Assembly: GCA_947642745.1 (NCBI GenBank)
Contig: CANRTU010000036.1
Location: 1 to 47,036, forward strand
Source of the DNA: an uncultured Eubacterium sp.
Lineage (GTDB): Bacteria; Bacillota; Clostridia; Lachnospirales; Lachnospiraceae
Length of the DNA stretch: 47,036 nt
Direction of reading: 5' to 3'
In this document: positions 26,411 to 35,288 of the stretch, one piece after another
How the letters are laid out: each line of letters starts with the position of its first letter
How positions within the stretch are numbered: the first letter of the stretch is position 1
Notes under the pieces: generated by a model
What the model was told of the DNA's origin: nothing
The model's input: only the letters and a program-made list of their open reading frames with translations
Databases searched by the model: none
Program-made: the position numbers and the translations under genes

Positions 26411-27838
26411 ATGAATATTCTTCTTTTTGGTACAGGAGAATATTACGAAAGGTACAAAAAGTGGTTTTATCAGGAAAATGTTCTGGCGCTTCTGGATAAT
26501 TCTTCTGCAAAGCAGGGTACGCACATTGACGGGATTCTGGTTCTTTCACCAGAAGAGGGAGTAAGACTTGCGTATGATATTGTCGTAATTCTCAGTTTTT
26601 ACGTAAAAGAAATGAAGAAACAGCTGTTAGCGTGCGGAGTTGCGGAAACATGTATTTATCATTTTTATGATCTGAACGCCTTATTTACAAAAAAAGTATT
26701 CGCCAGAAAGGAAGCTGCGCACCCCATACAATATTATGGAAACCCGCAAAAGATTCTCTGCGCACCGCCTTTAGAGGATCGTAAAAAAGTAGTGCTGATT
26801 TCCCACGATCTTACGCTGGGAGGACCTGCCATCGCACTCTTTCATGCTGCGCAGATTTTGAAAAAGAACGGGTATGATGTTGTAGTTGCGTCCATGATTG
26901 ACGGTCCGTTAAAAGATATTATACTGGAAAACAAAATTCCGGTTATCGTGGATGTCAGTCTGCAGGTGAAAACCATGGCGGAAGTATCCTGGGTACAGAA
27001 TTTCCAGATTGTATTGTGTAATACGAATGCCTTCTGCGTTTTTTTATCAGACAGGGACACCAGTATTCCGGTTATCTGGTGGCTGCACGACTCCGCTTTT
27101 TTCTATGACGGAATTAATAAAAATCTGCTGCGTAAGATCAGCCGGAAAAATCTGGCTGCTGTTTCGGCAGGTCCGGTTCCGGAGAAGGCCATACAGAATC
27201 TTGTGCCGGACTTTCCGGCAGGGAGGCTTATTTATGGCGTGGCGGACCACGGCGCATGCGGCGCAATGCGCAGGAAGACGGACAGAGTGGTATTTGTTAC
27301 GATCGGATACGCAGAACCAAGAAAGGGACAGGATATACTGGTTGAAGCAGTACAAAGAATCCGGCCTGAGATCAGAAAGAAGGCAGTGTTTTATCTGATT
27401 GGACAAAATACATCGCTGTTTGCGCAGGAATTGAAAAAACGTATTTCCTGTCTGCCGGAAATTGAAATGTTCAGCGAGGTAGGCAGAGAAGAAATTAATG
27501 ATATTCTGAAAAATGCGGACGTAATGGTATGCCCGTCCAGGGAAGATCCAATGCCCACTGTGGCGGCGGAGGCAATGATGCATTCTGTGCCGTGTATTGT
27601 GTCAGATGCCACAGGCACTGCGGAATGCATCACCGATGGTATCAACGGTTATATTTTTAAAAGTGAAGATATACAAAACCTGTCTGACAGGCTGGCATGT
27701 TGTATCGGACAGAAAGAAAACCTGAAACGGACTGGTCAGAAAGCAAGAAAACTGTATGAAAAGTATTTCTCCATGGAAGTATTTGAAAAAGAGCTGTTGC
27801 GGCTGATGACAGCTGTGGGACAGCTTTACCAGGGCTGA
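26411..27838 (+). CDS. Family 4 glycosyltransferase with N-terminal Rossmann module
   Basis: Residues 1-90 form a Rossmann module (ILLFGTGEYYERY, ALLDNSSAKQGTHIDGI). The rest is GT-B: VVLISHDLTLGGPAIALFHAA, IWWLHDSAFFY, VFVTIGYAEPRKGQDILVEA and a GT4 donor-site motif, CPSREDPMPTVAAEAMMHSVPCIVSD-like, with an acidic-X7-Glu arrangement. GT4 enzymes are retaining transferases that use nucleotide sugars. ATG 26411 has GGAAAGGGGGGAA 8 nt upstream. An in-frame ATG at 26351 would overlap the previous gene and is unlikely. A HAD protein follows after 45 nt. Confidence 0.88.
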   Translation: MNILLFGTGEYYERYKKWFYQENVLALLDNSSAKQGTHIDGILVLSPEEGVRLAYDIVVILSFYVKEMKKQLLACGVAETCIYHFYDLNALFTKKVFARKEAAHPIQYYGNPQKILCAPPLEDRKKVVLISHDLTLGGPAIALFHAAQILKKNGYDVVVASMIDGPLKDIILENKIPVIVDVSLQVKTMAEVSWVQNFQIVLCNTNAFCVFLSDRDTSIPVIWWLHDSAFFYDGINKNLLRKISRKNLAAVSAGPVPEKAIQNLVPDFPAGRLIYGVADHGACGAMRRKTDRVVFVTIGYAEPRKGQDILVEAVQRIRPEIRKKAVFYLIGQNTSLFAQELKKRISCLPEIEMFSEVGREEINDILKNADVMVCPSREDPMPTVAAEAMMHSVPCIVSDATGTAECITDGINGYIFKSEDIQNLSDRLACCIGQKENLKRTGQKARKLYEKYFSMEVFEKELLRLMTAVGQLYQG

Positions 27839-27883
27839 AGTCCCCACAGTATACATTACTTTACAGGCAGAGGATTTAGACAT

Positions 27884-29959
27884 ATGCATAATTTATCGCA
27901 ATTACTCCGTATGTATCAGCACCATACAATCGCTTTGTACGGACTGGGTATAGAAACGAAGAAAGTATTGAAAGAACTTGGAGATAAATTTCATGTTGCC
28001 GGACTCCTGGACGGCTACAGACAGACAGGACATTTATATGGGACACCTGTTATTTCAATCGAACAGGCGGTTGCGGACGGAGTAAAAATGATTCTTGTTG
28101 TGGCCAGGCCCGGCTCCTGTAAAGCGATTGCGAAGAGGATTGGAAAAATATGTCTGGCAAACAGGATAGACCTGATGGATATAAGAGGGAACAATTTATG
28201 CGAAGAAGCAAAAGTCATTTATGATTTCAGAAATATCCGGGGAATGACCAGAAAACACCTGCTGGATACGGCGGAAACATACGACGTGATAAGCGTTGAT
28301 TTATTTGACACACTGATTATGCGCAGGACACTGTTTCCGGAAGATATCTGTGAGATTGTGGATTACAGACTGAAAGAAAAAGGAATTGTCATCCGGGATT
28401 TTTGCAAACGGCGTCTGGCCAGTGAGAAAGTGTTGTCGCAAACCAGTGCGCCGCAGCTTGTGGAAATATACAGCCATATGCTGAAACAGCCGGACGCTGC
28501 CGCATCCGGTTCCACGGCTGGCGTTTGCGCACAGGAGCTGGCGGAACTGGAGTGGTCTGTGGATTATGAACTGGCAGTTCCACGTCTGGAAATGTGTGAT
28601 GTGATAAAAAAGCTTTATCAGAAAGGAAAAACGGTATATATTGTTTCTGATACTTATTATACAGGTCCTCAGATCGAAAAAATACTTGGAAAATGCGGGA
28701 TTGATTTTTATTCACAGCTAATGCTTTCATGTCAGTATCAGACAGGTAAAACCCAGCGGCTGTTTGGGATTGTAAATAAAAAAATTTGTGGACAGACATG
28801 TATACATATTGGGGATGATTCTGTTGCGGACGTAAAGTCTGCTCAAAAAAATAAAATTGTGCCATATAAAATATACAGCGGCACAGAGCTGCTTGAAATG
28901 GCGGGATATCTGGGCATGTGGAACAGTCTGGAAAACCTGTCTGACAGAATCAGGGCGGGAATGTTTTCCGCTGTACTGTTTAACAGTCCGTTTCAGTTTG
29001 AACTGGAAAATCATAAAATTGCGGTAAATCATGCTTATGACACAGGGTATCTGTTTTTTGCCCCTATGATCAGTGATTTTGTCATATGGCTGGACGGGCA
29101 GATCAAAAGCAGAAATCTGCGCAACGTCTGGTTTAGTTCCAGGGACGGATATCTGATTCGTAAACTATATGATCTGGTAAATACGGCGGATGTGGAAACA
29201 GTATATTTTCTGACGTCACGTATGGCGGCCATCCGTGCGGGTATGGAAGATGAACGTGATATCCGGTATGTGGGAGAGATGAAATTTAGCGGGACACTGG
29301 AAAAACAGCTCACAGAACGGTTTGGAATCAGGACGGACCACACAGACAGAAAGAACCGCCTGCTTGATTATAAAAATGAAATTTTAGAACAGGCGTCAGT
29401 ACACAGAAAGAATTATATGACTTATATAGGCAGTCTGAAAGTGGAAGAAGGGGAGATTGCATTTTTTGATTTTGTAGCCAAAGGCACCGGGCAGATGTAT
29501 ATCAGCCGTCTTACGGACAGGCATCTGAAAGGATTTTACTTTTTGTGGCTGGAAGAAGAAGATATGAAAAAAAAGGGACTGGATATTCTTCCGTTTTACA
29601 AGAAAGAAGAAAAAGAAAACAGTGTGGTATTTGATGATTATTATATTCTGGAAACCATGCTGACGGCGCCGGAGCCGTCGGTTTTAGGATTTGACAGTCA
29701 GGGAAAGGCCTGTTACGCAAAAGAGACGAGAAAAAAAGAAGATATTGCCTGTATGATGTCCGCACAGAATGGCATTGAGGATTATCTGAGAACATATAAA
29801 GCAATATGCCCGCAGCAGGCGGTCACAATAAACAAAAAACTGGATGAAATTTTATTATCGCTGATACACAAAATTGTGATTCTGGATCAGGATTTCCTTA
29901 ATTTACAGGTAGAGGATCCTTTTTTTAACCGGATGACAGACATTACGGATCTGATCTGA
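27884..29959 (+). CDS. HAD-type COG5610-like protein with N-terminal Rossmann module
   Basis: Residues 1-100 form a Rossmann module (IALYGLGIETKKV, GLLDGYRQTGHLYGTPV). A HAD domain starts at VISVDLFDTLIMRR (nucleophile Asp near 139), with SDTYYTG and HIGDDSVADVKSA completing its motifs. A second alpha/beta domain from about 390 contains FSSRDGYLIRKLYDL and IAFFDFVAKGTGQMY. The combination resembles COG5610-type predicted hydrolases found among glycosyltransferases in polysaccharide loci. Whether the second half transfers or hydrolyses sugar-phosphate groups is unknown. At 691 residues it is the largest protein of the glycan run. Confidence 0.72.
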   Translation: MHNLSQLLRMYQHHTIALYGLGIETKKVLKELGDKFHVAGLLDGYRQTGHLYGTPVISIEQAVADGVKMILVVARPGSCKAIAKRIGKICLANRIDLMDIRGNNLCEEAKVIYDFRNIRGMTRKHLLDTAETYDVISVDLFDTLIMRRTLFPEDICEIVDYRLKEKGIVIRDFCKRRLASEKVLSQTSAPQLVEIYSHMLKQPDAAASGSTAGVCAQELAELEWSVDYELAVPRLEMCDVIKKLYQKGKTVYIVSDTYYTGPQIEKILGKCGIDFYSQLMLSCQYQTGKTQRLFGIVNKKICGQTCIHIGDDSVADVKSAQKNKIVPYKIYSGTELLEMAGYLGMWNSLENLSDRIRAGMFSAVLFNSPFQFELENHKIAVNHAYDTGYLFFAPMISDFVIWLDGQIKSRNLRNVWFSSRDGYLIRKLYDLVNTADVETVYFLTSRMAAIRAGMEDERDIRYVGEMKFSGTLEKQLTERFGIRTDHTDRKNRLLDYKNEILEQASVHRKNYMTYIGSLKVEEGEIAFFDFVAKGTGQMYISRLTDRHLKGFYFLWLEEEDMKKKGLDILPFYKKEEKENSVVFDDYYILETMLTAPEPSVLGFDSQGKACYAKETRKKEDIACMMSAQNGIEDYLRTYKAICPQQAVTINKKLDEILLSLIHKIVILDQDFLNLQVEDPFFNRMTDITDLI

Positions 29960-30033
29960 TACGTACATACAGCCGGGTCCTTTTTATTATCACAGGAAAG
30001 AGCGTATGGACAGTAGCAAAGGAGTAGGTAAAC

Positions 30034-30696
30034 ATGGACTTTGAATTAACAGCTTCTATGATGTGTGCCAATTATGGCAATCTGGAAAAAGAAGTAGCAG
30101 AACTGGATCAGGGCGGGATTGATTCATTTCATATAGATATTATGGATGGAAGGTATGTGCCGAATTTTGCCATGTCTTTAAATGATATGTGTTTTATAGC
30201 AGGCGCTACCGGACGGCCCCTGGATGTACATCTGATGATTGAACATCCCAACAATCATATTGGTTTATTTTTAAAAAATCTGCGGCCGGGAGATACCGTT
30301 TATATTCATCCGGAAGCGGAGTATCATCCATCAACGACTTTGCAGTCTATTATAAATGCCGGTATGATCCCGGGAATCGCCATTAATCCGGGAACTTCTG
30401 TAGAAACAGTTATGGAAATGCTTCGCATTGTGAAAAAGGTACTTGTAATGTCAGTAAATCCCGGAAATGCAGGACAGATGTATCTGCCCTACGTTGGGAA
30501 AAAAATTACGAAGCTGCTTTCTTTAAAAGAAGACATGGATTTTGAAATTTACTGGGATGGCGCCTGCAGTGCGGATAAAATTACAGAGTATGCGCCGAAA
30601 GGTGTGAGAGGGTTCGTGCTCGGCACTACGCTTTTGTTTGGAAAAGACCGTCCATATGAAGAAGTGTTAGAGGCTGTCAGACAGTTTGAATTCTGA
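30034..30696 (+). CDS. rpe: Ribulose-phosphate 3-epimerase-like protein
   Basis: The protein is a TIM-barrel of 220 residues matching the ribulose-phosphate/allulose-6-phosphate 3-epimerase family: ASMMCANYGNL, FHIDIMDGRYVPNF (His and Asp metal ligands), DVHLMIEHPNNHI, AINPGTSVE, MSVNPGNAGQMYLP, and YWDGACSADKI (late catalytic Asp). It would interconvert ribulose- and xylulose-5-phosphate, feeding the transketolase. Two positions depart from the usual NPGFGGQ and VDGGV, reading NPGNAGQ and WDGACS, so a different ketose phosphate is possible. AGGAG precedes ATG 30034. It is the last gene before the terminator. Confidence 0.82.
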   Translation: MDFELTASMMCANYGNLEKEVAELDQGGIDSFHIDIMDGRYVPNFAMSLNDMCFIAGATGRPLDVHLMIEHPNNHIGLFLKNLRPGDTVYIHPEAEYHPSTTLQSIINAGMIPGIAINPGTSVETVMEMLRIVKKVLVMSVNPGNAGQMYLPYVGKKITKLLSLKEDMDFEIYWDGACSADKITEYAPKGVRGFVLGTTLLFGKDRPYEEVLEAVRQFEF

Positions 30697-30807
30697 GACA
30701 GGAATTACAATGGGAAAAACCTTTACACACGGGTTATCTGGGGATAAACAATGATATTCTCAAAAAAACAACATGAATAAAAACTAAATACCGTCCATAT
30801 GAACCAG

Positions 30808-30851
30808 AAGGTGTAAGGTCTTAATAACTATTAAGGCCCTGCACCTTTTTT
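30808..30851 (+). terminator. Strong rho-independent terminator after the glycan run
   Basis: The arms 30808-30826 (AAGGTGTAAGGTCTTAATA) and 30829-30847 are complementary over 19 positions, with a few G-U or mismatched pairs. They are followed by a T6 run at 30846-30851. This is the best hairpin-plus-T-run in the window and fixes the end of the glycan transcription unit. Confidence 0.85.
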
Positions 30852-30952
30852 CATCTTATAAGAAAGAGCGTCCTGTAAAATAAAACCCTCTGGGAGGATC
30901 GCAGGGTCTTCTACACTTAAATACGGACTCAGTGAAAATGAATCATAAACGG

Positions 30953-30981
30953 TTGGAAACAATCAGTCTGCATGATATAAT
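30953..30981 (+). promoter_or_regulatory. Sigma-A-type promoter for addB
   Basis: A -35 element TTGGAA (30953-30958) and a perfect -10 TATAAT (30976-30981) are separated by 17 nt, with an extended -10 TG immediately upstream (TGATATAAT). The leader to the addB ATG is about 140 nt. Confidence 0.75.
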
Positions 30982-31129
30982 AGATGCGATAAACAGCTTT
31001 TACATAGAACATTAGAGGACAGAGAGCATCCTGTCATGGAATCAGCAAAGGGTAACAATGTACAGGATCGCCCGGAACATTCCTTATCAATAAGCAAACA
31101 TCTATTTACGTCAAACAGGAGAACACACA

Positions 31130-34100
31130 ATGTCACTACAGTTTATTTTAGGCAGTTCCGGCAGCGGAAAATCGGACTGGCTCTGCCAGTGCGTGATGGA
31201 AGAAGCGATGGCGCATCCGGAAAAAAGGTTTCTGTTCCTGGTGCCGGAACAGTTTACCATGCAGACCCAGAAAGAATTTGTCAACCGCCATCCCCGCCAT
31301 TCCATTCTGAATATTGATGTGCTAAGCTTCCAGCGGCTGGCTTTCCGGGTATTTGACGACCTTGGCATGACGGATTTTGTCGTGCTGGAGGAGAACGGTA
31401 AAAATCTGGTGCTGCGCAGGGTGGCTGCGGCCAGGGAAAAGGATCTGCGGATTTTGCAGGGAAATATCCGTAAAAGAGGATATATCAGCGAGATGAAATC
31501 CCTGCTGTCAGAGCTTACCCAGTATCATGTGACGCTGGAAGATATTGCGGGCGTGCGGGACCGGCTGGAGGAAAAAAACGCCCTCTGGTATAAATTAAAC
31601 GATATTCTTATTTTGTACCAGGGGTTCGGGGAATTTTTAAAAGGCCGTTATGTGACGGCGGATGAAGTGGTGACGCTGCTTACAAAAGTAACGCCGGAGT
31701 CCGGGATGCTCAAAGACAGCGTCGTTGTGCTGGACGGGTTTACCGGATTTACACCGGTGCAGAATGAATTTTTACAGCAGTTGTTACCATATGCGGAATC
31801 AGTGCGGGTGGCGCTTACAATGGATGAGAGAGAGCCGTTATATGGCGAACCGGATATCCAGGATCTGTTTTATTTAAGTAAGAAGACGATCCAGTCACTG
31901 AGCGCAATCGCCATGGACTGCCAGACCGGAATTCTGCCGCCGCTCAGAATGGAAAACGGCAGACACAAACGCTACCGGAAAGCGCCGGCGCTGTTTCATC
32001 TGGAGCAGAATCTCTTCCGCAGCCGGCCGGCCAGGTATACGGCGGACCAGGAAGAAATAACAGTCTGCGGTTTTTTCCAGCCCGGGGATGAACTGCACTA
32101 TGTGGCCGGGGAAATCCGCAGGCTTGTGTCCGGCGGGGATATCCGGTATGTGGAAATCGGAGTGGTGACCGGCGATGTGCCTTCCTATGCCAGCTATGCG
32201 GAGGAGATTTTTGAATTGTACCAGATTCCGCTGTTTATTGACCAGAAGAAAAATATTCTGTTTCATCCGCTGACAGAGCTGATACGGGCGGTGCTGGAAA
32301 TGGAAACGTCAGATTACAGTTATGAGAGCATTATGCGGTTTTTCCGCAGCGGTCTGGGCGGTATGGATATCCGGGACATAGATTTACTGGAAAATTACCT
32401 GCTGGCCCATTCCATCCGGGGCTGGAGCGGCTGGAACAGAAAATGGGTGCGGACGGCGGCCTGGCTGGAAGAAGAGGAATTATCCTGCCTGAATGAGATG
32501 CGCCTTGCGTTTATCAGCCTGCTGGTCCCGTTCCATGAAACCTTTCATAACAGGCAGTCCACAGTCCGGGATATGACAAGGGCGCTTTATGAGCTTCTGG
32601 TAAAGCTGCACGTACAGGAACAGATTCTGGCGCAGAAGGAGCAGTATGAACAGCAGGGAATGCTGGCGCAGGCCAGGGAAAACGAACAGATTTTCACCAT
32701 TGTGACAGAACTGGCAGACAAGCTGGTGGAACTTCTGGGGGACGAGACTGTTTCCGGAAAGGAATTTTCCGAAATCCTGGATGCCGGATTCGAAGCGTCA
32801 AAAGTGGGGATCATTCCTCCCGGATATGACCGTGTACTGTTTGGGGATATCGAGCGTACCAGGCTGGAACATATCAAAGTGCTGTTTTTTATCGGCGTCA
32901 ACGACGGCATTATCCCGGGAAGCGGCGTCAGCAGCGGTATTTTGTCCGAATTCGAACGGGAAAAACTGGCGGACTATGAAATCGGGCTGGCTCCCACTGC
33001 CAGGGAAAAGGCGTTTATACAAAAATTTTATCTGTATCTGAATATGACAAAACCTTCCCGCAAACTGTATCTGACCTATGCAAGGGCCGGCCAGGAGGGG
33101 GATACAAGGAGAAAATCCTATCTGATCAGTGCGGTTTTAAAATTGTTTCCGGGACTTGGAGTCCGCACACCCGGGGAAGAGGCGCCGGCAACGCCCCACA
33201 GCAGTCTGCGTTATTTCCTGGGCGGGCTGGACGGGGCAAAAAACGGAGAGGCCACAGAGGAATGGATTGCGCTGTATGCCTGGTATATGCGGCACGGGGA
33301 ATGGACGGCTCCGGTGAAAAGATATGTGGATGCCGCTTTTTTTGCCCATCAGGACTCCAGGCTGACGGCGCAGCTGTGCCATGCCTTATATGGAAAAGTG
33401 CTGGAAAATTCAGTTACCAGGCTGGAACGCTTTGCGGGATGCGCTTTTGCACATTTCCTGCAGTACGGACTGAAGCTTTTTGCCAGGCAGTCAGGGGGTT
33501 TTGAACCGGTGGATTTTGGAAATATTCTGCATGACGCCCTGGAGCAGTATGCGAAACGAATGGAAGCAGGCGGTGACAACTGGTTTCAGATCACGGCTGC
33601 CCAGCGGCAGAAATATGCGAAAGAAGCTATTGAAATGGCTATCGCTTCCTGCGGCAATCCGGCGCTGGCGGATGAAGAGCGTACCATATATCTGGTGCGC
33701 CGGATGGAAAAAGTATTAAACCGGACCCTGGAAGTGCTGGAACGCCAGATCCGCAGCGGAAGCTTTGTGCCGGAGCATTACGAAGTGTCGTTCCAGTCTG
33801 TCAGCGATCTGGAGTCAGTCCGCTTTTCCCTGGGAGACGAGGAAAAAATGCGGTTGCGGGGCCGCATCGACCGGATGGACGTCTGGGAGCGGGAACGGGA
33901 AGTCTATGTCCGGGTCATTGACTATAAATCAGGGAATACCAGCTTTTCGCTGTTAAACGTTTATCACGGTCTGCAGCTGCAGCTGGTCGTATATCTGAAT
34001 GCGTCCATGGAGCTGCTGCGCAAAAAATATCCGGGAAAAGAGCTGAAACCGGCGGGTATTTTTTATTACCATATGGATGATCCGCTGCTGGATACCGATG

Positions 34101-34528
34101 AGGAGCTCTCAGAAGAGGAAATCCGGGAGCGGATATTTGCAAAATTAAAACTGGACGGATATGTCAATTCCGATCCGCGGGTTTACCGGGAGATGGATCA
34201 TGACATGCAGTCGTCCTCCAGTATTCTGCCGGTAACAGAAAATAAAGACGGGACGCTGCGCAAAACGTCCAAAGCCGCTTCTGTAGAGCAGTTTGGCACG
34301 CTTTCGGAATATGTGGGCCGCAAAATCAAAGAACTTGGCACCCGGATGATGCAGGGAGAGATCGGAGTCAGTCCTTATGAACTGGGAGACGCCACTCCCT
34401 GCGGGTACTGTCCATACAGAAGCGTATGCGGTTTTGATGAACGCATAGACGGTTATGAATACCGCAGGCTGGAAAGATTTGATTCTGCGGAGGAGATTAT
34501 GGAGCAGATGAAGCAGCTGCTGGAATAA
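31130..34528 (+). CDS. addB: ATP-dependent helicase/nuclease subunit B
   Basis: AddB is the inactive-helicase, active-nuclease partner of AddA in double-strand break resection. It has a Walker A motif GSSGSGKS at residues 8-15 and a C-terminal RecB-family nuclease motif VIDYKSGN followed by YHGLQLQLVVYL. An iron-sulfur cluster frame is formed by a Cys in ERFAGCAFAHFL and the late CGYCPYRSVC (C-x2-C-x5-C). At 1132 residues it is the normal Firmicutes length. AGGAGA precedes ATG 31130. The gene pairs with addA 760 bp downstream, an unusually large gap filled by repeats. Confidence 0.96.
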   Translation: MSLQFILGSSGSGKSDWLCQCVMEEAMAHPEKRFLFLVPEQFTMQTQKEFVNRHPRHSILNIDVLSFQRLAFRVFDDLGMTDFVVLEENGKNLVLRRVAAAREKDLRILQGNIRKRGYISEMKSLLSELTQYHVTLEDIAGVRDRLEEKNALWYKLNDILILYQGFGEFLKGRYVTADEVVTLLTKVTPESGMLKDSVVVLDGFTGFTPVQNEFLQQLLPYAESVRVALTMDEREPLYGEPDIQDLFYLSKKTIQSLSAIAMDCQTGILPPLRMENGRHKRYRKAPALFHLEQNLFRSRPARYTADQEEITVCGFFQPGDELHYVAGEIRRLVSGGDIRYVEIGVVTGDVPSYASYAEEIFELYQIPLFIDQKKNILFHPLTELIRAVLEMETSDYSYESIMRFFRSGLGGMDIRDIDLLENYLLAHSIRGWSGWNRKWVRTAAWLEEEELSCLNEMRLAFISLLVPFHETFHNRQSTVRDMTRALYELLVKLHVQEQILAQKEQYEQQGMLAQARENEQIFTIVTELADKLVELLGDETVSGKEFSEILDAGFEASKVGIIPPGYDRVLFGDIERTRLEHIKVLFFIGVNDGIIPGSGVSSGILSEFEREKLADYEIGLAPTAREKAFIQKFYLYLNMTKPSRKLYLTYARAGQEGDTRRKSYLISAVLKLFPGLGVRTPGEEAPATPHSSLRYFLGGLDGAKNGEATEEWIALYAWYMRHGEWTAPVKRYVDAAFFAHQDSRLTAQLCHALYGKVLENSVTRLERFAGCAFAHFLQYGLKLFARQSGGFEPVDFGNILHDALEQYAKRMEAGGDNWFQITAAQRQKYAKEAIEMAIASCGNPALADEERTIYLVRRMEKVLNRTLEVLERQIRSGSFVPEHYEVSFQSVSDLESVRFSLGDEEKMRLRGRIDRMDVWEREREVYVRVIDYKSGNTSFSLLNVYHGLQLQLVVYLNASMELLRKKYPGKELKPAGIFYYHMDDPLLDTDEELSEEEIRERIFAKLKLDGYVNSDPRVYREMDHDMQSSSSILPVTENKDGTLRKTSKAASVEQFGTLSEYVGRKIKELGTRMMQGEIGVSPYELGDATPCGYCPYRSVCGFDERIDGYEYRRLERFDSAEEIMEQMKQLLE

Positions 34529-34700
34529 GGTATTAAGGTACCGCTGCCGGAAGAAAAGGAAGAAACGTTCAGGGGTTTATGTTATAAAAATATTTCTGAC
34601 AGAAGTCCGGTCAGCCCGGACAGTGAATATTCTGGTTAGAGCCTGACGTATCCCGTAAAATCGTATCAGGATTATATTAAAAGAAAATGGCGGGATATAG

Positions 34701-34775
34701 ATGGGTAAAAAGGTGAAACTGCCAAAACCGGAATGGTATGTGATATATACCTGGATACGGAAAATATACTGGTGA
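34701..34775 (+). pseudogene. Possible Rpn-family nuclease fragment
   Basis: A 24-residue frame, with KLPKPEWYVIYT inside it, resembles the segment near the active site of Rpn/PD-(D/E)XK putative transposases (a proline-rich strand followed by VFYNG). It ends at once in a stop and has no continuation. The match is short and could be chance. Confidence 0.28.
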
Positions 34776-34961
34776 CAGGAAAAAAATAATAGTATCCGGC
34801 GGGAAGATGAAAAAAGCAGACAAATTATTTAAAATGAATGAATATCAGATAAAACTGGCGGGGAATGTTAAAATTATTTCCGCCATCCGCATTCCCTGAT
34901 TCATGTGATATTTACACGGGATTCAGGTTACATAACCCGCTATACCCAAAGGGTACGATGC

Positions 34962-35075
34962 GGACCCTTCAGGGTATAACATGCCCTTTGGAGTAAATCA
35001 TGCCCTTTGGGATAAATCATGCCCTTTGGGGTATAACATGCCCTTTGGGGTATAACATGCCCTTTAGGGCACAGC
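34962..35075. repeat. 19-bp tandem array, ATGCCCTTTGGGGTATAAC family
   Basis: Units start every 19 bp at 34981, 35000, 35019, 35038 and 35057. They are variants of ATGCCCTTTGGGRTAWAWC, with each CCC...GGG core able to form a short hairpin. The array is preceded by ACCCTTCAGGGTATAAC at 34964. Relatives of the CCCTGAAGGGCAT core appear in opposite orientation at 46840-46891. The period is not a multiple of three and no gene uses the region. Confidence 0.85.
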
Positions 35076-35160
35076 TTACGGAAAGCGTTTTCAGACAGGC
35101 TTGGTATGTACGGCCGGCCGGTACAGGGGAAGCCGTCAGTCCGTCTCAGGTATGGCAGCA

Positions 35161-35261
35161 GGAAGAGCCGGCCAGCTGTAATGGACGTAAAAAACTTTAC
35201 ATCACCCGGACCGCCTCTTGTATCATGCGGGAAGAGCAGGCCAGCTGTAACGGACGTAAAA
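35161..35261. repeat. Pair of about 31-bp direct repeats before addA
   Basis: The segments 35161-35191 and 35230-35261 share GGAAGAGC-GGCCAGCTGTAA-GGACGTAAAA with only single-base changes. They are 69 bp apart, directly upstream of the addA ribosome site. Confidence 0.75.
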
Positions 35262-35288
35262 TTTATAAAAGGAAACAGGTAAAGACGT

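Larger units (their letters stand above)
30697..31129. other. Intergenic region ending the glycan run and leading into addB
   Basis: The 433-bp stretch contains the hairpin terminator of the glycan genes and the addB promoter. Between them, ACCCT and AGGGT could form a short hairpin at about 30884-30907. No open frame with coding character was found on either strand. Confidence 0.6.
34529..35288. other. Gap between addB and addA with repeats and gene debris
   Basis: The 760-bp gap separates genes that are usually adjacent. It holds the 19-bp repeat array, a pair of about 31-bp direct repeats, and a short frame at 34701-34775 that resembles a fragment of an Rpn-type nuclease. No intact gene was found. 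The open frames running through the repeat array are artefacts of the repeats. Confidence 0.7.

Noticed and set aside
34981..35075. Regular repeats as a CRISPR array
   Set aside because: Units are only 19 bp, lie head to tail with no unique spacers, and no cas genes are present.
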